This document shows positions 19,613 to 27,509 of a stretch of 35,172 nt of DNA, piece after piece (the stretch's first letter is position 1; every line of letters begins with the position of its first letter). Under the pieces are notes generated by a model. The model ran no database searches. It was not told where the DNA came from and worked only from the letters and a program-made list of their open reading frames with translations. The stretch spans positions 1-35,172 of the forward strand of contig CAIQKQ010000233.1 of NCBI GenBank assembly GCA_903872425.1. The letters are read 5' to 3'. A program made the translations under genes and the position numbers. The stretch is from an uncultured Opitutia bacterium. GTDB taxonomy: Bacteria > Verrucomicrobiota > Verrucomicrobiia > Opitutales > Opitutaceae.

Positions 19613-20104
19613 TCAAAGCCTTACAATCTTGATACCCGCGTCAGCCAACATCGGCTCGACCAGCGTGTCGTTTTTGTAGTCATGCCGGTAGCGCACCTCG
19701 GCGATGCCGGCGGCGGCGAAAATCTTGGCGCAATTAATGCAGGGAAAATGTGTGACGTAGGCGACCGCGCCTTCGAGCGAGCTGCCGCGCCGTGCGGCAT
19801 CCGACACGGCGTTTTGCTCGGCGTGAACCGTCGCCTGCTCGTGGCCGTCGCGCACACGGGAGACGTGGGGCGTGCCAGGCAGAAATCCGTTGTAGCCAGC
19901 GGCGATGATGCGGTGCTTACGCGCGCCACCGCTCACCAGCACACAGCCCACATGCAACCGCTCGCACGGAGAACGCGTCGAGAGGATCACCGCCGTCGCC
20001 ATGAAATAGTCATCCCATGACGGCCGTCCCGGAAAACACGCCGCCGCCTGCTCGACGAGATCAACGGCGGTGGCGGGCACGACGGATGCAGCGGTTGGGC
20101 TCAT
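19613..20104 (-). CDS. dCMP deaminase (ComEB-type deoxycytidylate deaminase)
   Basis: The 163-residue protein is a zinc cytidine-deaminase-fold enzyme. H94 and E96 in TVHAEQNAV are the zinc ligand and proton shuttle. C122 and C125 in FPCINCAK complete the site. The RPSWDDYFMATAVILSTRSPC start and AGYNGFLPGTPH are typical of deoxycytidylate deaminases (dCMP to dUMP, supplying thymidylate synthase). The open frame runs to 20503, but that extension would overlap the divergent Nif3-like gene and has no domain; ATG 20104 is chosen. The 100 bases between the two divergent starts must hold both promoters. Confidence 0.92.
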   Translation of the reverse strand: MSPTAASVVPATAVDLVEQAAACFPGRPSWDDYFMATAVILSTRSPCERLHVGCVLVSGGARKHRIIAAGYNGFLPGTPHVSRVRDGHEQATVHAEQNAVSDAARRGSSLEGAVAYVTHFPCINCAKIFAAAGIAEVRYRHDYKNDTLVEPMLADAGIKIVRL

Positions 20105-20206
20105 GGCCGAAATGCAACCACTGGTTCTGCCCGGCGCAAGCGCGCGTTGAAACCAGTATCTGAAACAGACTCGCCCTTGGCCTCCGGATCTATCACATTT
20201 TTCCGT

Positions 20207-20959
20207 ATGCCCAAGCTCTCCGATGTCGTCACCTATTGTGACACCCGCACCCGCCGCGCCGCGTTTATAGACGCGCCCGGCGCGTTCAATGGCTTGCAGG
20301 TAGCCAACGATGGCCGCGTCACCAAACTCGGCGCCGCCGTAGATGCCGGCCTCGTGCCATTTCAGAAGGCCGTCGCCGCTGGCGTGGATTTCCTCATTGT
20401 TCACCACGGGATGTATTGGGATATGCCCCGCCCGCTCACCGGTCCGGCCTATGACCGGGTGGCGGCGCTCGTCCACGGCAACTGCGCGCTCTATTCCAAC
20501 CATCTACCGCTCGATGGTCACCCGGAGATCGGCAACAACGCCCTCCTCGCCCGTTCGCTTGGCTGGAAAAAAACCGAGCCATTTTTACTGCGCGACGGCG
20601 AGCACATTGGCCGCCTCGCGCGCGTGAAGGTGAAACGCGCTGAGCTGCGCACGAAGCTCGAACAGCTCTACGGACGCGTCATCGCCATCGAGTGCGGCTC
20701 AGCCGCGCCGCGCGCAGTGGCATTTTGTAGTGGCGCGGGCAACAGCGCCATCCCTCACCTCGCCGCCGCCGGGGCTGACACGCTCGTGACGGGCGAGTTG
20801 CGTGAGGAGTGGTTCAATGTCGCTCAGGAGCAACGGCTTAACCTCTACCTCTGCGGCCACTATGCAACGGAAGTCCACGCCGTGCAGGCGCTCGCCGCAG
20901 AGCTGGCGAAAAAGTTCCGCTTGCCATGGGAGTTTATCGCCACGGATAACCCGCTCTGA
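20207..20959 (+). CDS. Nif3-like dinuclear metal centre protein
   Basis: The 250-residue protein belongs to the Nif3/YbgI/DUF34 family. Likely metal ligands are all present: H66 and H67 in LIVHHGMYW, D103 in NHLPLDGHPEIGNN, H218 and E222 in CGHYATEVHA. It has the short bacterial form without the central insert found in Bacillus YqfO. Family members are annotated as 'GTP cyclohydrolase I type 2', but the true role is unsettled; metal handling has been proposed. The frame opens 20 codons earlier at 20147, but ATG 20207 precedes the conserved 'L.DVV.Y.D' start. It diverges from the dCMP deaminase and lies 83 bases before aroQ. Confidence 0.9.
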   Translation: MPKLSDVVTYCDTRTRRAAFIDAPGAFNGLQVANDGRVTKLGAAVDAGLVPFQKAVAAGVDFLIVHHGMYWDMPRPLTGPAYDRVAALVHGNCALYSNHLPLDGHPEIGNNALLARSLGWKKTEPFLLRDGEHIGRLARVKVKRAELRTKLEQLYGRVIAIECGSAAPRAVAFCSGAGNSAIPHLAAAGADTLVTGELREEWFNVAQEQRLNLYLCGHYATEVHAVQALAAELAKKFRLPWEFIATDNPL

Positions 20960-21042
20960 TTTCGACACTTTGCCGCCAGAAAACGATGAACCAGTGACGG
21001 TATTGTCTTTCTTGATTTCAAGGCTTCTGAATTATTCCCGCC

Positions 21043-21471
21043 ATGAAACGTATCGCTATCCTCAACGGCCCGAACCTTGACCGCCTGGGCAAGCGCGAGC
21101 CGGAGATTTACGGGCACGCTACCCTCGCCGACCTCGAAAAAAAGCTGCGCGCCGAGTTCAATAGAGACGCCGAGCTTGTATTCTTTCAGTCCAACCATGA
21201 AGGCGAACTGATTGATAAAATCGGCGAGCTGGCCGACACAAAAATTGACGGATTAATTCTGAACGGAGGCGCGCTCACGCACACCAGCTTCGCCCTGCGT
21301 GACGCGCTGCTCGGCGCACACCTCCCTACGGTAGAGGTCCATATCTCGAACATTTATCGGCGCGAGGCATTCCGCCACACGTCGCTCACCGCGCCCGCCT
21401 GCGTCGGCATTATTTCCGGGCTGGGACTGGAGGGCTATTTTGCCGCCGTGCGCTTTCTGCTAAAAACGTGA
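21043..21471 (+). CDS. aroQ: 3-dehydroquinate dehydratase, type II
   Basis: The 142-residue enzyme catalyses the third step of the shikimate pathway. The start ILNGPNLDRLGKREPEIYG holds the catalytic loop with R18 and Y23. N74 and H80 lie in LNGGALTHTS, E98 and H100 in VEVHISN, and R111 in REAFRHTS. The loop after N74 usually reads N-P-G/A-x-Y/F-T-H; here it is N-G-G-A-L-T-H, two changes next to intact active-site residues. Length is standard for a dodecameric type II enzyme. Its stop codon overlaps the GTG start of the NusG-like gene. Confidence 0.93.
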   Translation: MKRIAILNGPNLDRLGKREPEIYGHATLADLEKKLRAEFNRDAELVFFQSNHEGELIDKIGELADTKIDGLILNGGALTHTSFALRDALLGAHLPTVEVHISNIYRREAFRHTSLTAPACVGIISGLGLEGYFAAVRFLLKT

Positions 21472-21986
21472 GCGACGCCGCGCCGCACGCCTCCGCCACC
21501 GAGGAATATTGGCACGTGTGCCACACACGCCCCCGCTGCGAGAAAAAATTTGCGGCGCTCATGGCGGCGGAAAAATTTGAGCATTACCTGCCGCTGATCG
21601 GCAGCGAACGTCGTTACGGCACCCAAGTGAAGAAATTCACCAAGCCGCTCTTTCCCGGCTACGTTTTTGCCCGCCTCGGGACGGCACGAAAAAGCCGCAT
21701 CTATCAGCAAGACCTGCTCGCCCGCGTCCTCACGGTTGAGGACGAAACGAGGTTTCTAAACCAGCTTACCGACGTGAAGCTCATTGTCGCCTCTGGACTG
21801 GAACTGAGCCTGCATCCCCTCATCCACCGAGGTTCGCGGGTGCGAGTCATCAGCGGCCCATTGCGCGGTCTAGAAGGGGTCGTAGACGACCCCACCAGCC
21901 CTCAGGGCATCATCCTTGCGGTGGACGTGCTGCAACAAGGGCTACTCGTAAAAATGCCCCTGGCTGATCTGCAAATCCTGCCTTAA
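21468..21986 (+). CDS. NusG-family transcription factor (specialised NusG paralogue)
   Basis: The 172-residue protein has an N-terminal NGN domain (WHVCHTRPRCEKKFAALM at about 15-32; KPLFPGYVFARL at about 59-70) and a C-terminal KOW domain (HRGSRVRVISGPLRGLEGVV at about 119-138). NGN contacts the RNA polymerase clamp to suppress pausing, and KOW contacts Rho, S10 or RNA. The sequence is closer to RfaH/UpxY/LoaP-like paralogues than to housekeeping NusG, which usually sits with secE and rplK. This classification is an inference. The GTG start overlaps the aroQ stop (GTGA), so translation is probably coupled. The gene converges on the aminotransferase gene with 21 bases between stops. Confidence 0.85.
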   Translation: MSDAAPHASATEEYWHVCHTRPRCEKKFAALMAAEKFEHYLPLIGSERRYGTQVKKFTKPLFPGYVFARLGTARKSRIYQQDLLARVLTVEDETRFLNQLTDVKLIVASGLELSLHPLIHRGSRVRVISGPLRGLEGVVDDPTSPQGIILAVDVLQQGLLVKMPLADLQILP

Positions 21987-22007
21987 GCTGTCGGCGACCA
22001 GCGCCTT

Positions 22008-23096
22008 TCACGCGGCCATTTTCGGGGTCTCGGCCAGCGCAGACTCGAACGATTTTAGCATCGCAGCAATAGTCTCGTCGGTCTCGTCACCCATGTTGGA
22101 GATACGGAAGGTTTTCCCCTTCAGCTTCCCGTAGCCGCCATCAATCACGAGTTTATGTTTCGATTTTAGCGTCTTATTGAGCGCGGCGACGTCAATGTTC
22201 GGGGTGTTGGCAAAGCAGTTCAGCGTAACCGAGCCATATCCTTCCTTGGGGAAGAGTTTGAAGCCTTTGGCAAAAACGAAATCACGTACCATCTTATTCA
22301 GTCGCGCGTGGCGGGCGTGCCGGACTTCGAGCCCCTCGGCGGCGATGTCGTCGAGCTTCGACTTGAGCGCATAGAATAGCGGGATCACGGGTGTGCTGGG
22401 CGTCATGCCTGCCTCATGGTTTTTCTGAAACTCGTGGAGGTCGAAATAATAGCCTCGACCCTCGACCGTGGTGGCGCGGTCGAGCGCGCGTTTCGAGGGT
22501 GAGCAGAACGAGAGGCCGGGCGGCATGGCGAGTGCTTTTTGCGAACCACTCACGAGGATATCAATGCCAAGCTCGTCCTTTTTAATCGGCATGGCGCTGA
22601 AGGAACTGACGGCGTCCACGATACTGATCACCTCAGGAAATTCACGGATGACAGCCATGAGCGCAGGCAGATCGCTCATACAGCCGCAGGAGGTCTCGTT
22701 GTGGATTAGGGTGATGGCGTCGTAGCTGCCGGTGGCGAGCTCACGGCGGACCGCGGCGGGGTCCACCGGCTGGCCCCATTCGCTCTTGAGCGCACCGGCG
22801 GGTTTGCCGCAGCGGAGGGCGACGTCGTTCCACTTGTCGGAGAACGCGCCGTTCATGCAGTTGAGCACCTTCTTCTTGGTGACATTGCGGACGGCGCCTT
22901 CCATCACGCCCCACGCGCTGCTGGTTGAGAGATAGACCGGGTCCTTGGTGTAGGCGAGCGCCTGCAGACCCGGTTGGAGCGACTGGTAGAGCGCGACGAA
23001 GTCGGTGCTGCGGTGGCCGATCATGGGCTGAGCCATAGCACGGAGCGTTTTTTCGGAGACAGCGACAGGACCAGGGATGAAAAGTTTGTAGCTCAT
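22008..23096 (-). CDS. Class V aminotransferase, alanine/serine-glyoxylate aminotransferase type
   Basis: The 362-residue PLP enzyme starts at MSYKLFIPGPVAVSEKTL. It has AMAQPMIGHRSTDF, a GAFSDKW segment, HNETSCGC, the cofactor aspartate D161 in SIVDAVSSF, and the Schiff-base lysine K187 in SGSQKALAMPPG. 'PGP..V...L.AM..PMIGHRS' is the signature of the serine/alanine-glyoxylate aminotransferase group; some relatives act as phosphoserine aminotransferases, so the donor and acceptor are not fixed. The frame is open to 23144, but ATG 23096 gives the conserved start. It lies downstream of rplQ, separated from it by a strong hairpin, so it probably has its own promoter or depends on read-through. 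Confidence 0.88.
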   Translation of the reverse strand: MSYKLFIPGPVAVSEKTLRAMAQPMIGHRSTDFVALYQSLQPGLQALAYTKDPVYLSTSSAWGVMEGAVRNVTKKKVLNCMNGAFSDKWNDVALRCGKPAGALKSEWGQPVDPAAVRRELATGSYDAITLIHNETSCGCMSDLPALMAVIREFPEVISIVDAVSSFSAMPIKKDELGIDILVSGSQKALAMPPGLSFCSPSKRALDRATTVEGRGYYFDLHEFQKNHEAGMTPSTPVIPLFYALKSKLDDIAAEGLEVRHARHARLNKMVRDFVFAKGFKLFPKEGYGSVTLNCFANTPNIDVAALNKTLKSKHKLVIDGGYGKLKGKTFRISNMGDETDETIAAMLKSFESALAETPKMAA

Positions 23097-23150
23097 GGAA
23101 AGTTGGTGAATGACAACGAAGTGGCTCGGAGGCGGTGCGGTCAACCAACT

Positions 23151-23180
23151 AAAATGCGCCGCCGGAAAATCCGGCGGCGC
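23151..23180 (-). terminator. Rho-independent terminator after rplQ
   Basis: A perfect 11-bp stem, GCGCCGCCGGA / TCCGGCGGCGC (23156-23166 and 23170-23180), has a 3-base loop. Read on the minus strand it is followed by ATTTTAG. It lies 33 bases after the rplQ stop and 54 bases before the next gene, the natural end of the alpha operon. Confidence 0.8.
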
Positions 23181-23213
23181 ATGCCAACTAGCGTAAACGC
23201 TCGCGTGAGCGGG

Positions 23214-23696
23214 TCAGGCCTTGTCTTCGGTGACAGGGGCCGCTGTCGCGGCGACCTTGGGCTGCTTGGCCTTAGCCGTTTTGCGGCCTTTAGATTTTTT
23301 ATAGCCTTGCTCATCGGCCTTAACGAACTCGATGAGGGCGAGCTCGGCGGCATCGCTGATGCGCCGCTGGCCGAGTTTATAGATGCGGGTGTAGCCACCA
23401 GGGCGGTTGACAAACTCCTTGTATTTCTCGTTGAAGAGGAGGGTGACAGCAGTCTCGTCGCGCACGTCGCTGAGGGCCATACGGCGGAGATGGACCGCGT
23501 CCTTTTTCTCGGACTTAGCCGCAGCCTGCTTGGCCTTGGTGATGACTTTCTCGATGAAGGGGCGCAGGGCCTTGGCCTTCGTGAGGGTAGTCTCGATGCG
23601 GCCGTGCGTGATGAGCGAGGCAGCGAGGTTGGAGAGCATCGCGCGGCGATGCTCGATGGTGACGCCGAGGGAGGCGTGGTGTTTTCCGTGACGCAT
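23214..23696 (-). CDS. rplQ: 50S ribosomal protein L17
   Basis: The 160-residue L17 begins MRHGKHHASLGV, then HRRAMLSNLAASLITHGRIETT and the family's 'A..LRPF.EK.IT.AK' stretch. GGYTRIYKLGQRRISDAAELALIE is the conserved C-terminal part of the core. E. coli L17 has 127 residues; here about 40 extra residues follow the core, rich in Lys and Ala, with no visible fold. It is the last gene of the alpha operon, 177 bases after rpoA and just before a strong terminator. Confidence 0.97.
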   Translation of the reverse strand: MRHGKHHASLGVTIEHRRAMLSNLAASLITHGRIETTLTKAKALRPFIEKVITKAKQAAAKSEKKDAVHLRRMALSDVRDETAVTLLFNEKYKEFVNRPGGYTRIYKLGQRRISDAAELALIEFVKADEQGYKKSKGRKTAKAKQPKVAATAAPVTEDKA

Positions 23697-23873
23697 GGTG
23701 GTTTTTGGTTGGTAGGTTCCCGATCGGCAATCCGGTCGCAGCGTAGGGCGGCAGCGGACGGCGCGAGAACAAGATTAAGTAGCGAATAGTAAGGAGCGGG
23801 TAGCGAGTAGAATCCGAGTGGCAAGCGAAGCGTAATGTAGCCTCCTTGCCACCTGCTGCTCACTAAACTCCGC
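23697..23873. other. rpoA-rplQ intergenic region with short direct repeats
   Basis: This 177-base gap inside the alpha operon is unusually long. It contains two near-identical 11-mers, GTAGCGAATAG (23779-23789) and GTAGCGAGTAG (23800-23810), spaced 21 bases start to start. Read on the minus strand they give CTACTCGCTAC and CTATTCGCTAC. No gene or good hairpin is seen. It may be a small repeat insertion between operon genes. Confidence 0.5.
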
Positions 23874-24875
23874 TCAGCCTTCTTTCTTGGTGTCGAGGAG
23901 ACGCTCGTCGAACTTCATGCCTAGCGACAGGCCTAGGGCCTCGAGCTTTTCCTTGATTTCGTTAAGGGACTTTTTGCCGAAGTTGCGGTATTTGAGCATC
24001 TCCTGCTCAGTCTTCATCGCGAGTTCGCCAACCGTGGTGATGTTGGCGTTGTTCAGACAGTTGGCGGCGCGCACCGAGAGTTCGATCTCATTGACCGACA
24101 TATTGAGGAGCTTGCGGAGTTTATTCTGCTCCTCGGAGACCTCGTTCTGTTTGCTGTCGAACTCATACTCTTCCTGGCTGGCGCGGTCAAAGACGTCGAG
24201 ATGGTGCTTGAGAATGGAGGAGCCTTGTTTGAGGGCATCATCGGGCGTGATGCGGCCGTCGGTCCAAATCTCAAGGATGAGTTTGTCGTAGTCGGTGATC
24301 TGGCCGACGCGAGTGGCCTCGACGGCGTACTTCACGAGACGGACAGGCGAGAAGAGCGAGTCAATGGGGATAACCCCAATAGCCTGCTCCTCTTTTTTGT
24401 TTTCAACGCCGGGATGGTAGCCGCGCCCGGTTTTGATCTCGACCTCGGCCTCAAAGGCACGCTTGGCGCTAAGGGTGCAAATGAGCTGGTCCGGGTTGAC
24501 AATGGTAATGTTGGCGTCGGCTTGAATGTCGGCGGCGGTGACGCGGCCAGCTTTGCTGGACTTCAACGAGAGGGTGAGCGGCTCACGTTTCTGGGAAACG
24601 ATGAGAACTTTTTTCAGGTTGAGGACGATGTCAGTCACATCCTCGACCACCCCCTCCACCGACTGGAACTCATGATTCACTCCCTCAATTTTAATAGAAG
24701 AAATGGCACTGCCCTCGATTGAGCCGAGCAGGATGCGACGAAGGGAGTTGCCAACGGTGTGACCGTAGCCGGCCTCGAAGGGCTCGGCAATGAACTTGGC
24801 ATAAGTCGGCGAGGAGCCTTCCTCGACCTTGGTGAGCTTGTTGGGGAGTTCGAATTTTCCGAGGCGTTTGGGCAT
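23874..24875 (-). CDS. rpoA: DNA-directed RNA polymerase alpha subunit
   Basis: The 333-residue protein has the usual two domains. The N-terminal dimerisation domain (about 1-235) includes EPFEAGYGHTVGNSLRRILL and VEATRVGQITDYDKLILEIWTDG. The C-terminal domain (about 260-325) carries IELSVRAANCLNNANI, keeping the Arg, Asn and Cys that contact UP-element DNA in E. coli (R265, N268, C269), and YRNFGKKSLNEIKEKL. The linker holds a charged Glu/Gln stretch (SQEEYEFDSKQNEVSEEQ). It lies between rpsD and rplQ as in most bacteria. A perfect hairpin sits in the 100 bases upstream. Confidence 0.97.
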   Translation of the reverse strand: MPKRLGKFELPNKLTKVEEGSSPTYAKFIAEPFEAGYGHTVGNSLRRILLGSIEGSAISSIKIEGVNHEFQSVEGVVEDVTDIVLNLKKVLIVSQKREPLTLSLKSSKAGRVTAADIQADANITIVNPDQLICTLSAKRAFEAEVEIKTGRGYHPGVENKKEEQAIGVIPIDSLFSPVRLVKYAVEATRVGQITDYDKLILEIWTDGRITPDDALKQGSSILKHHLDVFDRASQEEYEFDSKQNEVSEEQNKLRKLLNMSVNEIELSVRAANCLNNANITTVGELAMKTEQEMLKYRNFGKKSLNEIKEKLEALGLSLGMKFDERLLDTKKEG

Positions 24876-24926
24876 GGCAGGAGGAGTTTAAGTCTGAATG
24901 AAAAAAAGTGAAAGTGGCGTGTAAGC

Positions 24927-24959
24927 GGACGATCCGCCGTCGTCCACCGGACGACGGCG
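24927..24959 (-). promoter_or_regulatory. Hairpin with alternative pairing between rpsD and rpoA
   Basis: CGCCGTCGTCC (24935-24945) and GGACGACGGCG (24949-24959) form a perfect 11-bp stem with a 3-base loop. A second copy of GGACGA at 24927-24932 can pair instead with TCGTCC at 24940-24945, so two mutually exclusive hairpins are possible. There is no adjacent T run. It could be an internal attenuator, an RNA-processing site or a protein-binding site. Function is inferred from position only. Confidence 0.5.
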
Positions 24960-24975
24960 CTGGGTGCGCGTAAAA

Positions 24976-25587
24976 TCAGAACCGCGAGTAAAACTCTACG
25001 ATGAGCTGCTCGTTGACCTCGGGGGCCATTTCGTCGCGCTTGGGCAAGCGGACAACGGTGGCCTTGAACTGATCCGCGTTGAGTGCGAGCCAGCCGGGGA
25101 CCGGGCGAGCGCGACTTTCGTCGAGGTTGCGCGTGGCGAGCTGACGGGCAGCCGGGCGATCCTTGATTTCGATTTCGTCGCCGGGCAAGACGTTGTAACT
25201 GGCGATATCCACTTTGTGGCCGTTGACACGGACATGACCGTGATTAACGAACTGGCGCGCGGCAGCGCGGGAGCGAGCAAGACCGAGAAGGTAAATCACG
25301 CTGTCGAGACGGGTCTCCAAAAGTTGGAGAAAACGCTCGCCGGTGACGCCGCGCTCGGACTTGGCGATGGCGAAAACGCGTCGGAACTGGCGCTCAAGCA
25401 CGCCATAGATCGAACGGAGCTTTTGCTTTTCGTTGAGGCCCGTGGCGTATTCGGAGAGCTTGCGGCGGAGCTTCGGGCCGTGCTGGCCGGGAGGAAAATT
25501 GCGGCGCTCAAACGCCTTGCCCGAGCCAAGGATGAACTGGCCAAAGCGGCGGCTGATGCGGGTGGTGGGGCCGGTATAACGAGCCAT
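24976..25587 (-). CDS. rpsD: 30S ribosomal protein S4
   Basis: The 203-residue S4 is complete. The N-terminal part (MARYTGPTTRISRRFG) lacks the zinc-binding cysteines, so it is the C-minus form. ERRNFPPGQHG is present, and the S4 RNA-binding domain (about 90-155) has RLDSVIYLLGLARSRAAARQ and FVNHGHVRVNGHKVD. The C-terminal end VNEQLIVEFYSR is typical. S4 binds 16S rRNA early in assembly and in E. coli represses the alpha operon. Whether that control exists here is not visible. It follows rpsK by 52 bases. Confidence 0.97.
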   Translation of the reverse strand: MARYTGPTTRISRRFGQFILGSGKAFERRNFPPGQHGPKLRRKLSEYATGLNEKQKLRSIYGVLERQFRRVFAIAKSERGVTGERFLQLLETRLDSVIYLLGLARSRAAARQFVNHGHVRVNGHKVDIASYNVLPGDEIEIKDRPAARQLATRNLDESRARPVPGWLALNADQFKATVVRLPKRDEMAPEVNEQLIVEFYSRF

Positions 25588-25639
25588 GGTAAAATGATTT
25601 TATAAGATTGGAGATTGCAGATCGCGCGAGGAGGGCGGA

Positions 25640-26281
25640 TCAGACGCGACGGCGTTTGCGGGGACGGCAGCCGTTGTGCGGGATCGGCGTGACATCAATG
25701 ATGGAGTGGATCTCCAGGCCGATGGCCTGCAGCGCACGGATGGCGGAGTCGCGGCCGAGGCCGGGACCAGAGACGCGAATTACAATGTCCTTCAGGCCGT
25801 GCGACATGGCGTTACGGGCGGCGTCCTGGGCGACAACCTGCGCGGCGTACGCGGTGGATTTACGCGAGCCGCGGAAGTTGCACTTGCCGGCGCTCGATGT
25901 GGCGATAACCGCGCCTTTCTGGTCGGTGATCGAGACGAAGGTGTTGTTGAACGAGGCGTTGATGTGCGCGATGCCCGAGGTGACATTCTTCGACCCCTTG
26001 GCCTTGCGGACCTTGATCGTGCCCATCTCCTCTTTGAGGAGCTCTTCGGCAGTGGGCTGGCGAGCGACGCCGCCAACCAGCTCGACGGGCTTCGCCGGTG
26101 CAGCCGGCGCAGCGCTCTCGGCAGTCGGAGCGGCACCAGCCGCAGCAGGCGCGGCCTTCGGGGTCTTGGGCTTCTTCTCAGGAGCGGGAGCGGTGCCTTC
26201 GACCGCGGAAGCGGCGACAGCAACAGCGGCGTCCTTTTTCGGGGCGCGTTCTTTTTTGGGAGCGGACTTTTCTTCGGCCAT
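25640..26281 (-). CDS. rpsK: 30S ribosomal protein S11 with long N-terminal extension
   Basis: The conserved S11 core starts near residue 95 ([20 protein letters not shown]) and runs to the end ([16 protein letters not shown]). It includes [16 protein letters not shown] and [14 protein letters not shown]. The first 85-90 residues are an added tail rich in Lys, Ala, Pro and Glu ([16 protein letters not shown]...). The total is 213 residues against about 129 in E. coli. No internal start with a better signal is seen, and ATG 26281 sits 15 bases after rpsM, so the extension looks translated. S11 forms the mRNA exit platform. The tail is probably disordered and may contact rRNA or mRNA. Confidence 0.95.
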   Translation of the reverse strand: MAEEKSAPKKERAPKKDAAVAVAASAVEGTAPAPEKKPKTPKAAPAAAGAAPTAESAAPAAPAKPVELVGGVARQPTAEELLKEEMGTIKVRKAKGSKNVTSGIAHINASFNNTFVSITDQKGAVIATSSAGKCNFRGSRKSTAYAAQVVAQDAARNAMSHGLKDIVIRVSGPGLGRDSAIRALQAIGLEIHSIIDVTPIPHNGCRPRKRRRV

Positions 26282-26296
26282 GTTAATAGGGTAAGG

Positions 26297-26680
26297 TTAT
26301 TTGGTTTCGACGGCTTTGGTAACGCCGACGGTGCGACGAGGGCCTTTGCGGGTGCGGGCGTTGGTGCTGGTGCGCTGACCGCGAACGGGCAGGCCCTTGC
26401 GGTGGCGGACGCCCCGGTAACAATTGATGGCCTGCAAACGTTTGAGGTTGCCAGCGAGCTCACGACGGAGGTCGCCCTCGACCACCCATTTGTGCTCGGT
26501 GATGATGTGGAGGATTTTGTTCAGCTGCTCCTCGCTGAGGTCCTGTGCGCGCATGTTCGCGTCAAGGCCGGCCTCGGCGACGACCTGATCGGCGCGCTGT
26601 GGGCCGATGCCGAAGATGTAACGGAGGGAGAACGCGACTTTCTTTTTCGCGGGGATTTCAACACCGAGGAGACGTGGCAT
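26297..26680 (-). CDS. rpsM: 30S ribosomal protein S13
   Basis: The 127-residue S13 starts at [19 protein letters not shown] and has [12 protein letters not shown] and [33 protein letters not shown], with the basic C-terminal tail [11 protein letters not shown]. It contacts the P-site tRNA and the head-to-50S bridge. The frame is open far upstream to 26896, overlapping map, but ATG 26680 is the conserved start. rpmJ and infA, which commonly precede rpsM, are absent from the 55 bases between map and this gene. Confidence 0.97.
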   Translation of the reverse strand: MPRLLGVEIPAKKKVAFSLRYIFGIGPQRADQVVAEAGLDANMRAQDLSEEQLNKILHIITEHKWVVEGDLRRELAGNLKRLQAINCYRGVRHRKGLPVRGQRTSTNARTRKGPRRTVGVTKAVETK

Positions 26681-26735
26681 GGGAAAGGTTGGGAGTTGCG
26701 GAGTTTTGTGTGGAGAGACGGAAAGTGGAAAAGTT

Positions 26736-27509
26736 TTAGGCGCCAATGGGTGGCACTGTGAGAATCTCGGGGCCGTGGTCGGTAGTGAGCACCGTGTGCT
26801 CGAAATGGGCGGAGGGCATGCCGTCGGCAGTAACAGTGGTCCAGCCGTCGGCGAGGGTTTTCGTTTTGTACCCACCGAGGTTGACCATGGGCTCAATGGC
26901 GAGGGTCATGCCTGGCTTGATCCGATCGCCGGTACCACGTTTCCCGAAGTTTGGGATCTGCGGCTCTTCATGCATTGTGCGACCGACCCCGTGGCCAACC
27001 ATATCGCGGACGACGCTGAAACCATGGCCTTCGACGTAACGCTGCACCGCGTATGAGATATCGCCGATACGGTTACCGACCGTCGCGGCAGCGATGCCGA
27101 TACTGAGCGCCTCTTGCGTGACGCGGAGGAGTTCAGCGACACGGGGCGATACAGGCAGGAGCGGGATGGTGACGGCGTTGTCGCCGATGTAGCCGTGATA
27201 TTCGACTACTACATCAAGGGTGACAACGTCACCGTCGCGCAGGACGCGTTTGAGAGAGCCGATGCCGTGCACGACCTCCTCATTGACGGAGATGCAACTA
27301 TAAGCGGGATAGCGGCGACTGCCAATCTGGTAGCCGTGGCAGGCGCTCTTAGCTCCGTGGCGCGCGATAATATCGCGCGCCGCCTGATCCAAGTCGTAGG
27401 TCGTAACACCAGGCCAAACGAGTTTTTTTAACTCGTATAGCACTGAGGCAGCAACCCCGCACGAAGCGCGCATGTGAGCGATCCCGGTTTTGTCTTTGAT
27501 CGGGATCAT
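26736..27509 (-). CDS. map: Methionine aminopeptidase, type I
   Basis: The 257-residue enzyme removes the N-terminal methionine from nascent proteins. All five metal ligands are in place: D99 in [12 protein letters not shown]110 in YIGDNAV, H173 in VGHGVGR, E206 in LAIEPMV, and E237 in HFEHTVL. There is no N-terminal zinc-finger extension. ATG 27509 overlaps the stop of the adenylate-kinase-like gene (ATGA), so translation is probably coupled. A longer frame to 27635 lies inside that gene and is rejected. Its position in the spc operon after the adk slot is standard. Confidence 0.96.
   Translation of the reverse strand: MIPIKDKTGIAHMRASCGVAASVLYELKKLVWPGVTTYDLDQAARDIIARHGAKSACHGYQIGSRRYPAYSCISVNEEVVHGIGSLKRVLRDGDVVTLDVVVEYHGYIGDNAVTIPLLPVSPRVAELLRVTQEALSIGIAAATVGNRIGDISYAVQRYVEGHGFSVVRDMVGHGVGRTMHEEPQIPNFGKRGTGDRIKPGMTLAIEPMVNLGGYKTKTLADGWTTVTADGMPSAHFEHTVLTTDHGPEILTVPPIGA

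Noticed and set aside
20105-20503. N-terminal extension of the dCMP deaminase frame
   Set aside because: It would overlap the divergent Nif3-like gene by about 300 bases and adds no domain; ATG 20104 fits the family length.
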